From: Candidatus Methanocorpusculum equi
GTDB lineage: Archaea; Halobacteriota; Methanomicrobia; Methanomicrobiales; Methanocorpusculaceae
Length of the DNA: 16,762 nt
Reading direction: 5' to 3'
Assembly: GCA_018065685.1 (NCBI GenBank)
Contig: JAGHSU010000134.1
Span: 1 to 16,762 of the forward strand
Position numbers and translations under genes: made by a program. Positions 14,211-16,762 of the stretch are shown here, piece by piece; the first letter of the stretch is position 1, and each line of letters starts with the position of its first letter. The notes under the pieces were generated by a model, which saw only the letters and a list, made by a program, of their open reading frames with translations, made no database searches and was not told where the DNA came from.

Positions 14211-15223
14211 CTTTTACCTCCTCTTCTCTTTCTGTTTCTCGAAGACGCCTGACTCTGTGCTTTCTGCGTCTTCTGTGCCTGTGCTGCCTTGTCAGCGGAC
14301 TTTTCCGCTTCTGCTGCATCAGCGGCTGAAGCTGCAGCAGCTGCCGCCTTTGCTTTCTGGCCGCCGGACTTCTTCTGCGGGTTCTTTTTGTCAAGGTAGA
14401 GTTTTAAGATACCTGCATTGAACGCCCACGTAAAGAAGAAATCGCAGATAAGACCGATTACAAGCACTCCTGAAATCTGATAGAGTGTCTGTACCTGACC
14501 GATTAACGAGACGATAAACATCGCAAGGATTGCGCTGAATGTCGTAGTCGTCATGACAAAACCGGTGTGGAACGCTCCCGCAAACTTTTCCTTTGTATTA
14601 CCCTGCCGTTTAAGCACCTTGGTAGTCAGCAGAATGTTACTGTCGACCGAGTACCCGATAAGCATAAGAAGAGCTGCGGTTGTCGCAAGCGAAAGCTCCA
14701 TTCCTATAACATTCATCACCGCAGCGGTGATGGTAACATCTGCGACTCCCGCGCAGACCACGGTAATGGCGGGGATGAGGTTTCTGAAAGCGATGAACAC
14801 CACAACCGCCATACCAAGGAATGCAAAGAGAATGGCAAGCATTGCCTGGCCCTGAAGGGTCGTACCAAACGACGCTCCTATCTGATTGATGCCGGCATCC
14901 GGATATCCTGCCAGAATATACTCGTTAAAGGCCTGCATCTTGTCATTATCCATCGGACCGAACTTCAGGTAGTAGCCGCCTGAAAGTCCGGTATCAATGG
15001 ACTTTAAGTCGTACCCTGCAAAGTACTCCTTAATCTGGTCCTGCGTCTGGTCGGTATAGATGGTAACCGACGTACCGCCGGCAAAATCAATACCCGGCGT
15101 CACCGGAAGCCCGCAGGATCCAAATGAGATTGCTACAATAACAAGACCAATCGCAAAAATGACCGCCGGAATCCCGACAGTCAGCTTCGGATTGTACTTG
15201 TCAATGTCAAATTCGAATTTCAT
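14207..15223 (-). CDS. secF: Protein-export membrane protein SecF
   Basis: SecF forms a membrane complex with SecD. In its 338 residues a first membrane segment (about 15-35) is followed by the signature PGIDFAGGTSV, an external part, then five more segments containing LLMLIGYSVDSNILLTTKVL. The last 60 or so residues are a hydrophilic tail rich in Ala, Lys and Gln (KAKAAAAAASAADAAEAEKS and on to RKRRGGKR), longer than in minimal SecF proteins and probably cytoplasmic. The ATG at 15221-15223 has no clear ribosome site; a TATTTA box about 30 bases upstream suggests a nearly leaderless mRNA. Confidence 0.95.
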   Translation of the reverse strand: MKFEFDIDKYNPKLTVGIPAVIFAIGLVIVAISFGSCGLPVTPGIDFAGGTSVTIYTDQTQDQIKEYFAGYDLKSIDTGLSGGYYLKFGPMDNDKMQAFNEYILAGYPDAGINQIGASFGTTLQGQAMLAILFAFLGMAVVVFIAFRNLIPAITVVCAGVADVTITAAVMNVIGMELSLATTAALLMLIGYSVDSNILLTTKVLKRQGNTKEKFAGAFHTGFVMTTTTFSAILAMFIVSLIGQVQTLYQISGVLVIGLICDFFFTWAFNAGILKLYLDKKNPQKKSGGQKAKAAAAAASAADAAEAEKSADKAAQAQKTQKAQSQASSRNRKRRGGKR

Positions 15224-15250
15224 ACCATAATAGTATTGGTTTTCATAGAA

Positions 15251-15256
15251 TAAATA
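15251..15256 (-). promoter_or_regulatory. TATA box of secF-secD
   Basis: The minus strand reads CTATTTATTC, centred about 30 bases upstream of the secF ATG. It gives secF-secD its own promoter downstream of the Sec61-beta gene. Confidence 0.5.
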
Positions 15257-15310
15257 GAGAACCTAAATCATCCGGAAAACACGGGAAATACCCGCAAAAC
15301 CACCGGACAC

Positions 15311-15333
15311 ACAAAAAACATAAACACAAAAAA
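15311..15333 (-). terminator. T-tracts after the Sec61-beta gene
   Basis: The minus strand carries two TTTTTT runs 20-43 bases past the Sec61-beta stop. A small CGGG-CCCG stem follows near 15284-15296. This partly separates the gene from secF. Confidence 0.45.
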
Positions 15334-15353
15334 GTGAGATAAGATATATCCCG

Positions 15354-15515
15354 TTAGAATACGAGATTTAACACATACACCGCAACTGCGGCAACGAATG
15401 CGGCGATAATCACCACAAGCGGTTTTATATGGAGGGTCTTTTTATCATCCGCATCGTAATAGGTAACTAAACCTGCGGACGAGGATAAACCTCTTCCCGA
15501 ACTTTTCTGAGCCAT
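15354..15515 (-). CDS. Preprotein translocase Sec61-beta (archaeal SecG)
   Basis: This small subunit of the SecYEG/Sec61 channel is only 53 residues. It shows the archaeal pattern: SSGRGLSSSAGLVTYYDADD at the cytoplasmic N-terminus, then LHIKP and a single membrane helix (PLVVIIAAFVAAVAVYVLNL) at the end. A longer frame starting at 15992 is not believable because it runs antisense through the amidohydrolase gene. The chosen ATG at 15513-15515 has GGAGGT 14 bases upstream and a TATA box at about 15538-15546. Together with secF and secD it forms an export cluster. Confidence 0.93.
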   Translation of the reverse strand: MAQKSSGRGLSSSAGLVTYYDADDKKTLHIKPLVVIIAAFVAAVAVYVLNLVF

Positions 15516-15582
15516 ACCTATTATATTAAACCTCCACACATATAAATGAAGAGGAAAAGAAAAGAGGAGATAAACGGGCATC
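15516..15582. promoter_or_regulatory. Compact divergent promoter region
   Basis: Only 67 bp separate the two divergent starts. On the minus strand TTTATATG (15546-15539) fits a start close to the Sec61-beta ATG. On the plus strand TTATATTAAA (15521-15530) would start RNA near 15551, keeping the GGAGAT ribosome site of the amidohydrolase gene in its leader. The boxes are arranged so that each promoter lies inside the other's start region. Confidence 0.5.
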
Positions 15583-16641
15583 ATGCAGACTGCTGAAAAA
15601 CAAATAACCGGATTAGCGTTCACCGGCGAGGATTTTACGCCGGAAAACGTCGAATTAACAATCGAGAACGGAATCATAACAGACATCATCCCCTCGCGCG
15701 CAAAGGCAGAGCGCTGTATCCTTCCCGCATTTTTCAATTCGCACATACACACAGGTGACACTGCAGCCCTCGACACACCGGCAGACCGCCCCTTAAAAGA
15801 ACTCGTCGCCCCTCCCGACGGATTGAAACACAGGATTCTGAGGATGACCCCGGAAGAGTCCATTCTCAAAGGAATGAAAAACTCGATTGCGTACATGAAA
15901 CTGCGCGGCACCCTCGGCTTTGCAGACTTCCGCGAAGGAGGAGTGCACGGGGCAGAACTCCTCGAAAGAGCTGCTGACCCTGAGATGTACACGATAATTC
16001 TTGGAAGAGACGGCGGAGAGCATCATCCGGCATCAGCAGGCCTGGGCCTTTCAAGCGCGCACGGCACAGTTGAGGAAAAACAGGCGGCAGATAAAGTCCG
16101 CAGGGCAGGAAAACTCCTCTTCGTCCACGCGGGTGAGGGTAAAACAACAGATATAGATGCGGCATTCGACCTCCGGCCGGATGTAATCATCCATGGAACA
16201 AACTTCCGGGATGCCGACATCAGACGTGCGGCGGATGAAGATATAGCGGTTGCCGTCTGCCCGCGATCGAACTGGACGCTTCATGTCGCATCATCCCGAA
16301 ACAACCCGCCGGTAAGAAAACTGCTTGAGGCGGGCGTCCCCCTGCTCCTTGGAACAGACAACGTTATGTTTGTCTCCCCGGACATGTTTGCCGAATGCGC
16401 TTTCCTGATAAACGTCTATGATGTAACACCCGAGGATGCCCTCCGTGCGGCGACAGCAGGATTTTCCTTTGCCGGCGAAAAAACCGGAATCGAAAAAGGA
16501 AAACCCGCAAATCTGACGATTATCGAAGGAATTGGTCTTTTTGAGTGGAGCAGACACCCGTTAAAAACCGCTCTGGTCAGAGTAGGGGCTGCAGCGGTGA
16601 CGGAAGTTATCTCCTCAAAAAGGCAGAACTCATCCCTGTGA
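15583..16641 (+). CDS. Metal-dependent amidohydrolase (deaminase-like)
   Basis: The 352-residue protein shows the amidohydrolase-superfamily metal and catalytic residues in order: HIH (H54, H56) in PAFFNSHIHTGD, VHAGE (H182, E185), IIHGTN (H204) and LLLGTDNVM (D259). The Glu in HAGE and the CPRSN motif (226-230) are typical of the aminohydrolase branch (adenosine, cytosine, SAH/MTA and TRZ/ATZ deaminases). It therefore probably removes an amino group from a purine, pyrimidine or related ring compound; the substrate cannot be named. The N-terminal 45 residues and the end (KPANLTIIEG) form the usual beta-sandwich. Start ATG at 15583 follows GGAGAT. It is a single gene, divergent from Sec61-beta. 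Confidence 0.88.
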   Translation: MQTAEKQITGLAFTGEDFTPENVELTIENGIITDIIPSRAKAERCILPAFFNSHIHTGDTAALDTPADRPLKELVAPPDGLKHRILRMTPEESILKGMKNSIAYMKLRGTLGFADFREGGVHGAELLERAADPEMYTIILGRDGGEHHPASAGLGLSSAHGTVEEKQAADKVRRAGKLLFVHAGEGKTTDIDAAFDLRPDVIIHGTNFRDADIRRAADEDIAVAVCPRSNWTLHVASSRNNPPVRKLLEAGVPLLLGTDNVMFVSPDMFAECAFLINVYDVTPEDALRAATAGFSFAGEKTGIEKGKPANLTIIEGIGLFEWSRHPLKTALVRVGAAAVTEVISSKRQNSSL

Positions 16642-16762
16642 ATCCGGACCGGGAATGATACAAAAATTGTAGTATCCCGAAATTAGTTCACAAGTTTTTG
16701 ACCAATCAAATCCGAAATTATGTTTTGTTTCAAGAACTATCCAAAAATTGGTCCTTGATTTT
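16642..16762. other. AT-rich window end with inverted repeats
   Basis: Downstream of the amidohydrolase gene, CGGGA (16650-16654) and TCCCG (about 16676-16680) enclose TACAA-AAA-TTGTA, itself an inverted repeat. Further on, GACCAAT (about 16699-16705) faces ATTGGTC (about 16747-16753). No gene is seen. The first structure may be a terminator or operator. Confidence 0.4.

Noticed and set aside
15516..15992. Long N-terminal extension of the Sec61-beta reading frame
   Set aside because: It lies antisense to the clearly real amidohydrolase gene, and Sec61-beta proteins are only about 50-60 residues long.

Overview
The window looks like the chromosome of a methanogenic archaeon, most likely Methanomicrobiales and possibly close to Methanocorpusculum (inference from gene content; no search was run). 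Supporting signs are an archaeal-type protein-export set (Sec61-beta, SecF, SecD), a short archaeal-style NifB, archaeal TATA boxes that place several transcripts at or next to their ATG, and GGAGG ribosome sites at other starts. Base composition is moderate and most genes lie on the minus strand.

Left part, 1-5187: an accessory block read right to left. It begins with a half-size type I specificity (HsdS-like) protein (4600-5187). One base later comes an HsdM-like protein (3165-4598) that keeps the family layout but has lost the usual SAM-binding and NPPF catalytic motifs. A protein of unknown function follows (2027-2995), then a BspA-type leucine-rich-repeat gene (142-2011) broken by two single-base frameshifts. 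No HsdR gene is present.

5188-6633: about 1.4 kb without a convincing gene. It holds the leader of the HsdS/HsdM pair, two perfect inverted repeats, and then about 1 kb of nested repeats and hairpins: a near-identical 139-bp direct duplication, a two-hairpin module with compensating stem changes, and 10-bp-periodic tracts. Pieces of this family recur in the same orientation at 1-75, so the accessory block is bracketed by direct repeats.

Middle part, 6634-12418: purC (purine synthesis, probably leaderless), then upstream of it on the same strand a likely TPR protein-rlmH operon that ends in a hairpin/T-tract terminator. A divergent promoter region separates the 1146-aa TPR protein from a stand-alone nifB on the plus strand.

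Right part, 12717-16641: secD and secF overlap by 4 bp. The Sec61-beta gene lies 130 bp upstream on the same strand, and the three together supply translocon and accessory export functions. A compact 67-bp divergent promoter region then leads to a metal-dependent amidohydrolase/deaminase-like gene. The last 120 bp are AT-rich and contain inverted repeats.
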